Shown piece after piece: positions 46,939-59,039 of a stretch of DNA of 64,000 bases; position 1 is the first letter of the stretch, and each line of letters begins with the position of its first letter. The notes under the pieces are model-generated. The model ran no database searches and was not told where the DNA came from. It worked only from the letters and a program-made list of their open reading frames with translations. The position numbers and the translations under genes are program-made. The DNA is from Megalopta genalis (taxonomy: Eukaryota > Arthropoda > Insecta > Hymenoptera > Halictidae). The DNA lies in contig NC_135016.1 of NCBI RefSeq assembly GCF_051020955.1, positions 29,359,131 through 29,423,130 on the forward strand, in the 5' to 3' direction.

Positions 46939-48461
46939 GTACAGCCACTTTAATCAACAAAGATCCGCGTCGTCTGGCCGATGTCGGCAACACTGGGATC
47001 CTAATATTAAACCGGCCGATGTTTCTGACGACTCTGACCCCGCGACTCGTTTCCAATTAACTTAAAAGACAGTCCTGTTTGGTGAATCGTGAAAGAAAAA
47101 TTTCGTTCGACGTCGCTCGAAAAATAGAAAAATCCGAGGGCGTTTAATCTCCGATGCAATCATTCTAAGACCATACTTTCCGATCGCCGAAACGCTTTCG
47201 ATGATTGGCACTTTGACGGTAGCAATAGCAATAATTATTAATTAATTGAATTGAATTGAATTGAATTGAATTGAATTGAATTGAATTTAATTTAATTTAA
47301 TTTAATTTAATTTAATTTAATTTATTTATATGTGCAGGTAAAAACACACTTTTTTACAATACAGAACCAAAAGCTAATATTAATATGGTACAGACTTTGT
47401 GTATATATAATAATAATAATAACAATAATAATAATAATTTATCCATATATACGGGTAGAAAAACCACTTGTTATAGAAAAAGTAATAACGAACAGAGAGA
47501 TTTTATATAGCAGTCAATATTATCATAATTTGAACATTGTAGAACATCGTTTGCTGTATTAGAGCTTGGTATCTCACTCTCCAATTATATTCAATTAATT
47601 GTTAATCTCACTTTCTCTAAAAACAGGGTCTTTTTACCCAGTTTAACGGCAAAGTGTTACGGAACTATCAGATTTTCCGATCATATTTTTGGAAACACGA
47701 GTAAACTGTCTCCGATTTCAATTAACGAGCTAGCAATAGTACATCGATACGGTAGAACCTCGATTATCCAAACTGATGAATCACGCATCATCCTATTCGA
47801 ATAATAGAACGGTTCTATTATCCAAGTGGCAGATAAAATATATTTATGTATAGATTGCCTTAGATCGATCTGTTTACATATAACAACGTGTTTAAAAATA
47901 AATAGTTCAGATATCAACAGTTCGGATAATCGAAGTTCTACGATACCATTCGATCGTGTTAATTTGTATACAAAATCCGCGGTTCGGCGATTAGATAACA
48001 CCTCTGAAGTATTGGGTCGAAACGGACCCGAGCATCGGACGATTTTCGAAGTATAGGCCAGTCGGGCCCGGACATCGAAATGCGTAGTTCGAGCGTATTA
48101 AAGCGGCACGCGAAGTGCAGCTGAGAAATTTAAAAATCACCCTCTGTCGCGCAACCGCTCGACCCAGTTCCGCGACGTTTAATTTTCCCCGGGTTGAAAA
48201 TGTTTTATAAAATCCGCAACGCTGAGCGCCCGGCGTTTCAGCGAAATAAGAACATTTTATTCGTGCCGAGCTTGTATTCCAGGCCGGATCTAAAGACCGC
48301 GATGTGTGGAGGAGGAGCACGTGTCGGTGGAGCACGTGCGTGCGTTAAGGCGGCTACGCGGCCGCCGCTGGAGCCGGCGAGCACATTCACGTCCGAGAGT
48401 TCTCAAGTGCTGTCGAAGTGCAGCGAGAATCAGTTTTCGAGAGTCAGCGAATTGAGAGTTC

Positions 48462-48472
<11 letters not shown>
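46939..48472. other. intergenic with microsatellites, no supported gene
   Basis: Contains (TTGAA)n then (TTTAA)n at about 47251-47325 and an (ATA)n run near 47406-47440. Otherwise no gene is seen. Confidence 0.45.
47251..47325. repeat. (TTGAA)n/(TTTAA)n microsatellite
   Basis: Seven or so TTGAA pentamers grade into TTTAA pentamers. Confidence 0.95.

Positions 48473-48507
<35 letters not shown>
48473..48507. repeat. (GA)n microsatellite
   Basis: Pure GA dinucleotide run of about 35 bp. Confidence 0.95.
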
Positions 48508-48511
<4 letters not shown>

Positions 48512-48785
48512 GAGTCTAAAGCGTTTAAGGCCGGGGTCGAGAGCAAACATGCCGTTCAAATAGACTTTTAATGAAACACTGCGAGAGCCGCACCCTACCC
48601 ATACAAAATACTCTATGTACCCCATATTCCCGCGTTCTCTGCACTTTATCAGATTCTTATATCTCGGGCAAAGTAGCCGACGTGCGATATTATTGCAATT
48701 TACGATCGTCGTTGCGACAAATCGAATCGCGTGTCTCCAACTTTTGCTACGGTGTACTGGTGAACTTTCCTTGCAAGTTCTGTGT

Positions 48786-49275
48786 TTAACCCTTTCGCGC
48801 CGAGCGCCGCATATATGCGGCATCGAAATGAAGCGTATACAGAAGGCGAAGATGTGTAATCTGTAGCAAAAATGATAAAAGAACGGATTCGCGGTACGAG
48901 TGCAAAGATTGCGATGTTGGCCTTTGTATAGATCCTTGCTGTCAAATATATCGCACAGAATTATATTATTAGTTTTTACATATTATTATCTTTTAATCAT
49001 TTTCGTCTCGTTATTAATTATATTAAACATTTAATCGTTAGGCTTTGTAATTACATAAATACCTATGTTACCTATGATTTTGTAAGTCTTTTTAAATTAA
49101 AAATGTAAATATACTTGTTACATTAGAGCAACGATTGTTTTATTCGGCACAGTTATTATTTAAGGCTTGGAACAACATATATACGGAAACCACGCGCACT
49201 GCGCATATTTCTGAAGCGAGTTTCCGTTCGGTGACGGTACTTCGGTGGATGGAGCTGCCGTAGCGAAAGGGTTAA
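48786..49275. mobile_element. TTAA MITE (CCCTTTCGC family), copy 2
   Basis: TTAACCCTTTCGCGCCGAG at the left and CGAAAGGGTTAA at the right, 490 bp. It matches the copy at 24849-25298 over nearly all its length, with about 40 bp more near the left end (CGGCATCGAAATGAAGCG). Confidence 0.9.
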
Positions 49276-49357
49276 GTAATATCTGTTGAATCAAATTAAT
49301 AGTTTAGCAAAATTAGTACCTCGTATTTAACGCTAGATTTACGGAACTTCTAAAAGT

Positions 49358-49475
49358 CTTATTCGAACGAATTTCTATTCGAAATAAAATCTTATTCGAA
49401 CGAATTTCTATTCGAAATAAAATCTTATTCGAAGGAATTTCTATTCGAAATAAAATCTTATTCGAACGAATTCTT
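49358..49475. repeat. 33-bp tandem repeat
   Basis: CTTATTCGAACGAATTTCTA then TTCGAAATAAAAT is repeated three times plus a partial unit. The composition resembles the ATTCGAAT motifs in the 2931-3741 array. A (CG)n run lies downstream at about 49525. Confidence 0.9.
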
Positions 49476-49805
49476 ATTCCGATAAAATAGAAATGTTATT
49501 TCGATAGAAACGTTCGTTCGATCGCGCGCGCGCGCGGATATTTATTCGTTAGCGTCGAATATTATAATATTATTCGCTACTCTTTATCCGTTATCCGAAT
49601 AAAATGTAGTTGTAACGTACGGAGAATCTTCCCACGAATTGTTTATATTCCTTTCTGAAGGCATACGCCAGGCTGGCGCCGGCCAGCCGGGGGTACATTT
49701 GTATATCGCGAGTCGAGTACCTCCAAGGGGGTACGACGACGAACGTTTCTGGAATCGGACCACATAGGAACACCCCCACTACCATTTTTCCAGAGAAAAT
49801 CTGGC

Positions 49806-49813
49806 TATATAAA
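49806..49813 (+). promoter_or_regulatory. TATA-box-like core promoter, possibly LTR-borne
   Basis: TATATAAAGGGCCC is followed about 35 bp later by GAGTCATTCG and, near 50020, by AATAAATTAGC. This TATA-plus-polyA layout is what an LTR looks like. The flanks (TGTAGTTGTAACG at about 49604, TTGGTACAACCCACA at about 50100) suggest boundaries, but I found no target duplication. No coding region is seen downstream. Confidence 0.35.
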
Positions 49814-50756
49814 GGGCCCAAACGCGACCAGAAATCGGGCTAGTTTCGAGTCATTCGACGACGTGGAAACGCTAGTGAGATCGAGTTTCAATTCTCCTTC
49901 GAACAATCTAATAGGTAATTAGATATCAAGTCGGAAGCCCTCGCCGACTCAGTGCGAAAAGCTGAGAGCGCGTTAGAGTCCGCGAACACTTGCATACATT
50001 TGTCAAACCCAAACGCGTAATAAATTAGCTTTTACCAGTTTTCTTTGGTTACAAGTTTAATTATCTCCATCTCCTATTTCGAAGCAGTAGTTGGTACAAC
50101 CCACAAAGATATATCTTTACCGCTCGAGATATATCTTTATTTCTTTTTCTTACAAAGTTACGAGGCAGCCTAATACCAATTTCTCCAAACATTATTGTTG
50201 TAGAATGAAAGGATACTCAAAAGCACTTTATTTAGAGTTACAAATTCTACTCCAGAACATTCGCGTATCCAGTAAAATAAGTGATGGTGATATATTGCAA
50301 AACTACAGAGATACAGAAATCTGGTGTTGGTGAAAATCCCGAGGTGGCAACCTCACGGTTCGGTGTCTACTTTTTGAACTGTCGTCTGGGCCCACCTGGG
50401 CCTCTGTAGGCAACGGCTCACCCTCGCAAGGGGCCATAAAACTGTTAGGTGGGTCATCGTTGAAATTCCAACAATTATCCTAATCTTGAAGGTAGCCACC
50501 CGTGTCGAAATAAACATCGGCTGGTCTACGCACCCCTATTAAAAATTCCAATTGCATGCAACCTCCGGCCACCCAACCTGCCTGGCCCTCGGCTCGTAAC
50601 ATAGTCGAACTCTGTTGCACCGTTGCAGGTTCCGCTGCAGTTCTAATTAGAGTCCGCCTTTGACTGTCCGCCAACGATTGTCCGGTTTCGATTGGCTGCC
50701 TTTGACGGACAATGCGGCCGCAATGAACGCATGAACACCTGAGAGAACGCACTTAC
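49814..50756. other. unassigned region downstream of the Cys-rich exon
   Basis: No further exon of the minus-strand Cys-rich gene is recognised here, although its strong donor at 50756 requires one at lower coordinates. A 90-codon minus frame (50480-50752) has no support. Confidence 0.4.
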
Positions 50757-51351
50757 CTGTTTCCGCAGAGGTGTCGCGCACTCGTCCTTGGTCCTCTCGA
50801 ACCGTTCGAACTTGAAGCTGTTGCTCCTGTAGAGCTCGTTGTCGCTTTGCTGCCTCCTGCAGAGTCTCCTGGTGAGGGCTCGCGGCCTGCAGGGCGCGCA
50901 TTCGGTGGCCAGGCCCCAGTGAAGGTGCAGCATGGCCAGCTCCGCGGTGCACCTGGCCATGGCGCAGCCGGCGCGTCTGACGCGGCACTTGACGCGCTTT
51001 ATACGTCCCTCGTGTTGCGGCTTATGGCTGCACGGCTGCGATCCGCTGCCGCTGCAGTCGCACGTACGACGCGACCGGCGTTGCTTCACTGTGTGCGAGC
51101 ACGGTTTCACTTCCTCCTCGCACTCGCAATCGCCCGCCACCTCGCCGACTGCACCCTCGTGAGTGCAGTTTATTCTTTCGATGCACTCGCACTGCTGCTG
51201 TTGCTGCTGTTGCTGCTGTTGTTGTTGATGCTGCGGCTGCTGATTCGACTGGCTCGCTGAAGAAAAAGTAGGTGAACAGGGTTGCGCGGGCACTCGACGT
51301 CGGGTACCGCTGTAGGCCGCATGACGGCAAGGTCGTTCCGGACAGTCGCAC
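50757..51351 (-). CDS. Cys-rich CxC..PCxH repeat protein, internal exon (unrecognised family)
   Basis: An exon of 595 nt with an acceptor TTTCCAG before 51351 and a strong donor CAG|GTAAGT after 50757. It enters with one base completing a codon and leaves in phase 0. It encodes four copies of a motif C-x-C-x(3-7)-C-x-H: CDCPERPCRH, CECIERINCTH, CECEEEVKPCSH and CDCSGSGSQPCSH. A poly-Gln tract of 12 lies between the first and second. A basic Cys-containing stretch (KRVKCRVRRAGCAMARC) follows, then CRRQQSDNELYRSNSFKFER. I do not recognise the family. The CCCH-like spacing could bind metal or form disulfides. It is splice-compatible with the exon at 58732-59039. The GC-rich composition and poly-Gln make accidental openness possible, but regular Cys spacing across the frame argues for coding. 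Confidence 0.65.
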
Positions 51352-51490
51352 CTGGAAACAACGAATTTTTACGTTGGCACGCTCCTTTATGTTCAACCTC
51401 TTGAACTATAGTATCGTGTCAGACTCGTTACGAAGGTTCCACGAACGTGATCCACTAAATATCGACGTTATTCTCGCCTGCCAAATCGAA

Positions 51491-51910
51491 ATCCAATTCT
51501 ACCCTCATACCGGCGATATCTCACCCTTAGCACTCGGAAGATTTTTCTGGTCTGCCTACAATTCGGAGAAAATTTTCCAGAGATTGTGATTTTACCGTAC
51601 ATAGTCGAATTCGAATCGAAATCAATATTTAGTGCTGCGAAATTTTATAGGAATTAATAAATGAAAGATTTTGCGTTTTTATTTATGTATTTTACACGAT
51701 TGAGATCGCGGTATGAGAAAGGAAATAATAATTTAATCCAATTCTACCCTCCTACCGGCGATATTTCACCCTTAGCATAGTCAAATTCGAATCGAAATCA
51801 ATATTTAATGCTGCGAAATTTTATAGGAATTAATAAATGAAAGATTTTTCGTTTTTATTTATATATTTTACACGATTGAGATCGCGGTATAAGGAAGGAA
51901 ATAATAATCG
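51491..51910. repeat. direct duplication of about 180-245 bp
   Basis: ATCCAATTCTACCCTC...GGCGATAT and AATCGAAATCAATATTTA...GATTGAGATCGCGGTAT occur at 51491-51716 and again at 51736-51896. The second copy lacks an internal stretch. Confidence 0.85.
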
Positions 51911-54207
51911 AAAAGTGAAATGCCACCTTGACATGAATATATGTATAATAGTGTCGCTAGGGTTAAAGGGTTAGTGTTAAAGAGTTAAACATTGAAATCG
52001 AGATTGGCTGACGATAAAGAGTTAACGAATTTTGCTGAACAGTTTATTATCCATAGTTAACGAATGTCGCCTAACATTCGACCTATCGCCAGGCAAATCG
52101 CGGCGAGCCAAAGTTACAAAGCAACCAGCGATGTGCAAGAGCATTCAAACCGAAACGCAGCCCCCCCGATCGACCGAATAGATCTGACTAAACGCTAATG
52201 CGGAAACGTAATCCTGATTGGGGCCTAACTGCGCGTTCCCAGCGGGGTGTTCCATTGTGGATAGGTCGCCGGTGCCGGGTCCTAGTCGCGGAATCGATGA
52301 GATTCGTTCACCTGTCGAAAACCGAGCTGGATCGAAACCACAAAAACGATCGGTAACCCGACCAAGTCCCATCGCGCTCGACGAGCTCTAATTGCCCTTA
52401 TCCGACTTCCTCGGCTCGATCGATCGGAGAATCCTCGGATCGTACAGTATCTGGATCATCCGTATCCCACTGAACAGTCGATGTCCCAATTCCCGTGCCT
52501 TTAAGCCAGTTTTTGCTTCGACGAAGCTGTCAATAAATACTCCAAGCTTTATCGAATGTACTGAAAATATATTTCGAGTTTTCACATATTTCTGTCTTTA
52601 GAAATATATCTTTTTTTATTTTGCGTGACAGGAATTAGTAATTTAATAATGTTCTTAATGAAATCAAAATAGATGTTTTCGACTCTAATTCTCTGTCCTT
52701 TCGGTGGCTCTGCACATAATTCCGTGACTCGTATCTCTGTGTCTGTGCATTGTATATTTGTGCTGGATCATACTTTTGTGTCTGCCTATACTTCTACGCC
52801 CCCTATTTCTACCATATAGGCATCTCCTGCAATTACCGTGCTTCTTTTAATAGCGTTTCCGATCTGTTTTCCTTTTCTCATAATATTGTTTTCACAAAGT
52901 GAGATTAAGTTTGATTACGCGGTCCAATACAAGAACGCACTGAGATACGAACATGTTCTAAAATCTGATCCTATTTCCGGATTTATTTTATTTACAATCT
53001 ATTTTAGATACAAAAATGTACACGATTAGCGGTTTTTGTTATCGTCGTTGGTACTAAATGGAACACTCTTATCGTATAATATACGCTTTGTAAATCACGT
53101 AAATCACATTAATAATCAATTAATTTACCAGGAAATCTTCGACAAGCATTTCTTCCAATTTTTGACGAGTCGTACACTAATTAAACTCGTCGTAACTGCT
53201 GTAGCATCGATTGAAAAATATTTACTGCATTTTAACACGTAAACTACTTCTCTGCAAACCTTGCATATTCATAGATAAACATAATAAAAAGATCAAGGAT
53301 CATCGATACGTTTTTAATACGGAGATACAGAAATTGGGACAACTACCCTAGTCGAACCCCGAAGCATCTCTGTCGCTGACGGCGGAGTTGGCCCACGTTG
53401 GACTAGACAACTTCCGGCGACTACTATCGGCTCCTGCCATAATCAAGAACATCTTGTGCTCGCCGTATTGTGGCCCACCTGTATCTGACTCGTTTGACTT
53501 CGTCCGGCTGGGACGTGACCTCTGCTGTCTGCTCTTTTGTGATCTGATTCGCTGCGGAGACGTGACGGGCTTCGAGATTTGAACCCTCGCGACGATAGGG
53601 CCGGCTCGAAACAGAGCTTTGCTGTTGCAACAGCTTCCTATGGCGATTTCCTTCTTCTGTCTCTTTATGCTCGTTACGCGAAACCAGGATTAACGCCGCA
53701 CGATCGTTCGTTGTCGCGGAATGAAATTTGTCCACGTCGAAATAGGACTAAATAAATATTTTGTTCAATTAAAGCAGGCTGTATAGCAGGCTGTTAATAT
53801 GTTCAATTAAAGCAGGCTGCTTAGTATAGCAGACTGTAACCCAACCGAGTCGCTAATAACCCATAAGTGGTTGGCGCGACATTAAATAACCAATTGAAAA
53901 GAAAGTTTGTTTCTTCCTTGAACAATTTTAGTACGTCGATGATAATTAGACCGCTGGAATTACACTTCTCGCATAATGTATGCATTTTTCACGTTTATAT
54001 TTTTAAGAACATATGCAATAATACATTGTAGAGTGATCATTCTCCGTGTACAAGTTAAATTATTAACAACGTTAAATTCGAAAAAAAATTCTCGTAATTT
54101 TTCTAATCGGACGAACTATAACGTATCGCAATAATTGTGATAAGCATTTTATGTACATATATGTATACAGTGAATATTCTGTAACATACTGATATATTGT
54201 TCCTTAT
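51911..54207. other. intergenic or intronic, no supported gene
   Basis: If the two Cys-rich exons belong together, this lies inside their 7.4-kb intron. GC-rich frames at 52145-52600 and 53388-53735 have no recognised domain. GCAGGCTGT motifs repeat near 53775-53840. Confidence 0.4.
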
Positions 54208-54386
54208 TGGACCGTAGATTTTATGCATTTACGATGTGAAACTGTATTATCTTGGACTTATTAAAATGATTAGGAAAAGAAATAAATGTACAAATAAATA
54301 TCTAGTATGAAATAAATATTTAACGCTCTTGTATGTCGTAATAAATACAGACGATATTCATGTTATATAAAAATCCGTAATCTACG
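54208..54386. repeat. interspersed GCGGATTTTATGCAT element, copy 3
   Basis: Starts GGACCGTAGATTTTATGCAT and ends AAAAATCCGTAATCTACG, more diverged than the copies at 41132 and 41966. A reverse-oriented relative of the 4608 35-bp repeat follows at about 54420-54490. Confidence 0.55.
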
Positions 54387-56813
54387 CTTTATACCACATA
54401 CAATATATAGCTGCACACTTTGCATATTTTGCATATTTTTCGTGCGTAATGTCATATGCATTTTACGTTATGCATATGGTTATGCATAAACTTTCGCAGT
54501 CTAATCATGATGTATCGATATTCTCCTGAAATTCTTCCTGCCCATCGTCCTTCTAGCGACCAGCGATTTCTCCGTTTATTTTTCAGCATTTAGTTCGCGC
54601 GTTATATTTTAATCGAAAGGTTCTCGAGATTCAGTTTAGACAGCCGAACGATAAATAATAGCCGAGTTCCCGTGTTACACGTCGAAGCGGCGGTAACGTT
54701 TAAAAGTTGTGCAACAAAGTGGGACGCGAAACGAGGGAAAAATGGAGTACTGCAATCGCCGAGAGTTCCTCGTTGGAACCGGGCAACGATGTAATGAAAT
54801 ATTGAAACGCGCAATGATCTATTATCGTCGAACGACGAATCGAGAATTGTTATGAAAAAGACTCGGTTGAAAATGGAATATCGTCGATTTCCTCTTAGGA
54901 TGCATAAATTTTCGATGACGCGCCGCGGTGATCGGTGTCGATCGGTGTCGAGCACCGAAATGAAATCTCTCTACACGAAATTTAAAATGAATTTGATAAA
55001 AGCACATTTGCGACGTAAACGTGTACAATCGCGTTACAAGTAAATCGAAAATTGACGGCCGACGTCCGATTGAACACCGGCCGCCCAATCACAAAAGCAA
55101 CCGCACTATAAACACATTCGCGCGATGCACATTCCATATTACACGAAAGATTACCCCTTCGCCCGAACGATCTTTCGTTTCGCAGACTCGAACGTGTACA
55201 CTAAAATTAATTATTGGTATTACACGTTGGGAACGTCGTTTGTTCATTGACTCGACACAAGCAAACAATTTTAGTACGTATTTTGCATTGCACCGAACGA
55301 GACACATGTATCCGGGGTTAAATAGCAGCGTAACGAAATTGCAATTTAATAAACAACGATCGAAATTTAAATGTACAACAGCGAAATTCAAATATATGTT
55401 ACAAACACCGTGTACTTCGTTCGCCAATATTTGCCCACAATGTTGCAAACATTAATCGAACTCACGAGAATTTTACCAATTTTACACGAATATGAAAGAC
55501 ACACCGTGAAATTCGGCTATCGAATATAATCTTTGAATGTACTTTCCAACGATACGCGCACTTTTCTTAATCGCGGCATTGAAAGCATTGCTTTTTATTA
55601 CCTCGAATTGCTTCTGTTCGCGCCACTGGACATTTTATGGACGTTTAAGCGGCTCGCTTTATCATCACAATAGAACTGCACGATCACATCGCCGACTCGA
55701 AGACAAACGGCGTATTAATTGCTGTAATACCGATACCATTAAATCTCATTAAAAGTAATTGCACTATACGTTCCGCTTGCACTTGCAGATTAAGATCTTA
55801 TCGTCCGGTGTTATTGCACGACGACGGGAGTGTCGTTAACCCTTAACTACGGCGGCACATCTCAAAAATACGAAACGAAGTCGCACCGTATACGTATACC
55901 GCTCAACGAAGCGTCGAATCATTCTTCGATCGCGACGAATTCGCGAACTTGCGACATTTTCACGAACCGCACGTGTGGTGTCTGCAGATTTCTAATATTC
56001 TCGTTGAAAATTGAATTTCATTGGGATTTATAAATGCCACGATGAATTTTCTCTCTGCACACAGTTTCGGTCTCGTTCATTACATTATGTATTTCGCTCC
56101 ACGGCGATTCAACAGCGAGCGCGCCGATTGCAAAATTCAGCGACCCCAGATTTTAATGCTGATTCTAAAAAGATATAAAAACACTGAATGCACAGAGCCG
56201 AACGTGCGATACGATTTTAGCACCGTGCGACAGAAAGTTTCGAGGGGATACGCAATCTGTCATCGAAATGTCAGCGAATGTTCGAAACGAAGGGATAATT
56301 CTACGTGACTGAATAACTTGAAAAAACAGAATAAATGTTTCTCGCGCCGAGACTCCATATTGGAATAAATCGAAGCTGAAAATTGATCGGGGACGCGTGT
56401 GTTTGAGCACCACTTAGCCGGCGTGTCCGACCATCGCTGGTTATTCCACTGATATTAACATGTTCAATAGTGGTCGGTCGCGATGACAAACAGCACCGTT
56501 GTTTAAACTAATTTGATTTAATCTAGCGACAGTTGAAACACGAACAGAAAAACACACACACACACACACCGGTGACCGCGTGATCAATATTCGGGGTCAG
56601 TAGTAGTGTCTGACGATGATCGGGCACAGGAAGAAAGCGCATCTCGGCTTTCCAAAAGCCAAGAACTTATCGACTTTTTCGATTTCTTTCCCTACAAGAC
56701 TCGAGACCGTTTTTCCACGAGACGCCGCTTTTCCCTCGCAAGACGCTAACTAGGTCATTTTTGACCCAGAGTATTTTCGTTGTTCGCTTCGTTAAACAAT
56801 TTTCGGCATATCA
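54387..56813. other. intergenic or intronic, no supported gene
   Basis: Frames up to 144 codons occur on both strands and overlap each other. None has a domain or splice context. An (AC)n run lies at about 56552-56570. Confidence 0.4.
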
Positions 56814-57407
56814 ATAAAATAAGTTGCTGTTATATCAGAGACCAGAGAAAGGCTAATAAGTCTACGAAAAATATCTTCGGAAATATGTTTTGAAAAATTG
56901 ACGAATAAAGCTCAGAATTGTTATAAAAATAAATAAAATAAGTTACTGTTATGTCAGGAACCAGAAAAAGGCTAATAAGTCTACGAAAAATATCTTCGGA
57001 AATATGTTTTGAAAGATTGCCGAATAAAGCTCGGAATTGTTATAAAAATAAATAAAATAAGTTACTGTTATGTCAGGAACCAGAAAAAAGCTAATAAGTC
57101 TACGAAAAATATCTTCGGAAATATGTTTTGAAAAATTGCCGAATAAAGCTCGGAATTGTTATAAAAATAAATAAAATAAGTTACTGTTATGTCAGGAATC
57201 AGAAAAAGGCTAATAAGTCTACGAAAAATATCTTCGGAAATATGTTTTGAAAGATTGCCGAATAAAGCTCGGAATTGTTATAAAAATAAATAAAATAAGT
57301 TACTGTTATGTCAGGAACCAGAAAAAGGCTAATAAGTCTACGAAAAATATCTTCGGAAATATGTTTTGAAAGATTGCCGAATAAAGCTCGGAATTGTTAT
57401 AAAAATC
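56814..57407. repeat. 119-bp tandem repeat, five units
   Basis: AAGTT(A/G)CTGTTATGTCAGGA landmarks at 56821, 56940, 57059, 57178 and 57297 give an exact 119-bp period. Each unit contains CTAATAAGTCTACGAAAAAT and GAATAAAGCTCGGAATTG. Unit 1 is the most diverged. Confidence 0.96.
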
Positions 57408-58731
57408 GTCGATAGTACGGTTGCGAATGGCCCGTCGTCCGAGGGTTAATATTTGAGAACATTTCTCCTATCTCTTATCTTGGACGCAGAATTTACCCTT
57501 CGACAATTTTACCTGGTTCCGGAAGAAATTGTGTGTACAGTCGAGATAGATTCGCGCGGAGACAGTAACAGATATCGTATCGAATTTTCAAAGGGATCAA
57601 TACTTTCATAAACGTGGAAAGAACCTAACGTTCCTCTACAATCTCGACTTGCTTTACGATATGCAATCATCCCTTGCGCAACGTTAACAACACGACGACG
57701 AACTGTAGATGCATTCGAGAAAGAAAACGAAGGAAACACGAAGAAAACACGAACCTTGTCGGATTTTCAAACTACTCGATACTTCTACAGATTCTACAAG
57801 TATCCGAGAGCACTCGAGGATTTCGACTTCAATGCGAGATCGTGTCTTCCAGGATTTCGCAAGAAAGTAACGCGAATATTTAAGTTTCGTTCGCTAGAAG
57901 GCGTCTCTTTGCGAAGACTCGAGAGAATAGAATTATCTGCGAGCGGAGGACCCAGTTGTAAAGTACGATCGACGTCGAATTTCCATAGTATCGATTCTCT
58001 TGAGAGCGTTCCTCCAGAATTTCGGCACATATTTTTCCTATTAAGCAACCGTTTCGAGGACTTTCCCCTTGGTTCGCCAAGAAACCGATGCGAACGTTCG
58101 CGAAACATTCGCAGAGGACGTGTTTCCGAGGAGCCTAGTCAAAGGACAAGTCCAAGTATCGATGAACATTCCTCTAGAATTCCAACATATTTTCAGTAGA
58201 AAGTCGCCGTTTCGTCAACAAACTACACCGAAACTGTATATCATCGAGGCGAAGCCTCGAGAAACTTGTACGACCTAGGGTCAGAGGTTCGTGCACCCAC
58301 TAAGCTACCTGTAGAACTCGATCCCAGTAAAACCAATCTATCCCGTCGGGGTCCGGACGGGTCGTCAGTCGATAAACCCTGCTAATCTGGCATAATAGAA
58401 TCACGCGAGTGTTCCGACTCGGACTACACAGGGTGTTAGGAGCGAGTCCCGGACGGCACGCGACACGCCGAACGCATCGTCCGTTGCACCTGGGCTGCCT
58501 TCGCGAAGGGAATGGCCAGGCTTTCGGGACTCGCGTCAGCTCGGTGTGTCCGTAAATACGATCAACACGTCGTTACTGTGACCTTCGTGCCTGCCACCCC
58601 TTTGTCGCGGAATGGTTCGGAACGCGTGGGTGCCGCGGGGGTGGGCCAACAGCTGTAGGAGACGGCGGCGTAGGAGGAGATGGATCGCCGAAGAGGAGGA
58701 CGATCGTTCGCGGGGGACGCGGTTTATTTAC
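57408..58731. other. unassigned, no supported gene
   Basis: A 147-codon plus-strand frame (57756-58199) is open but overlaps a 104-codon minus frame and has no recognised domain. The rest is GC-rich without a gene signal. Confidence 0.35.
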
Positions 58732-59039
58732 CTGCGGACTCGACGCAAGGCCGAGGTACGCGGCGGTGCGTGAGGACAGGGCTGCAACTCGGGTGGACAA
58801 TCGCAGTTGGTAACCGCGGGCCGTGTACGACGAACCCTGATCAGAACCGGGTGAACCGGGCACGGCTGCACCTGGCAACCGCACACGATCGTCTGCGGTC
58901 CGCCGCGGGATTTCCGGCCGCCGCCGCCGCGTTTCGCGCGTTGGTCCACGTGCAGCTGACACGGCTGCACAGGGCAGCCACACCGGGCTGCGGCACCGCG
59001 ACGCCCGGCGCCTTGTACGCGTCTCCACACCCGCTCCAT
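58732..59039 (-). CDS. Cys-rich CxC..PCxH repeat protein, probable first coding exon
   Basis: ATG at 59039 (preceded directly by an in-frame TGA) opens a 102-codon frame that ends at a good donor (CGCAG|GTAAAT) with two bases of an AG-codon left over. It encodes MERVWRRVQGAGRR and three motif copies, CGCPVQPCQLH, CGCQVQPCPVH and CDCPPELQPCPH, joined by basic linkers rich in Arg and Gly. There is no signal peptide if this ATG is used. The exon could also begin later at an internal acceptor. The leftover phase and the motif match the exon at 50757-51351. Joined, they would give 301 codons with seven motif copies. It lies 1.2 kb downstream of the end of VWA8 on the same strand. Family unknown. 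Confidence 0.55.

Noticed and set aside
50847..51260. Plus-strand frame of 137 codons with a poly-Leu stretch
   Set aside because: It is the antisense of the Cys-rich exon; the Leu run is the complement of the Gln-coding CAG/CAA tract.
53340..53370. tRNA-like TCGAACCCC sequence
   Set aside because: No cloverleaf or A box could be built around it. No tRNA gene was found by eye in the window.
55837..57448. TTAACCCTTAACTACGG at 55837 and CCGTCGTCCGAGGGTTAA near 57448 as ends of one TTAA element
   Set aside because: Only about 8 bp match beyond TTAA, too little at 1.6 kb distance to claim an element.
57756..58199. 147-codon plus-strand frame
   Set aside because: Overlapped by a minus frame of similar length. 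The composition is Arg/Ser-rich and no family signature is seen.
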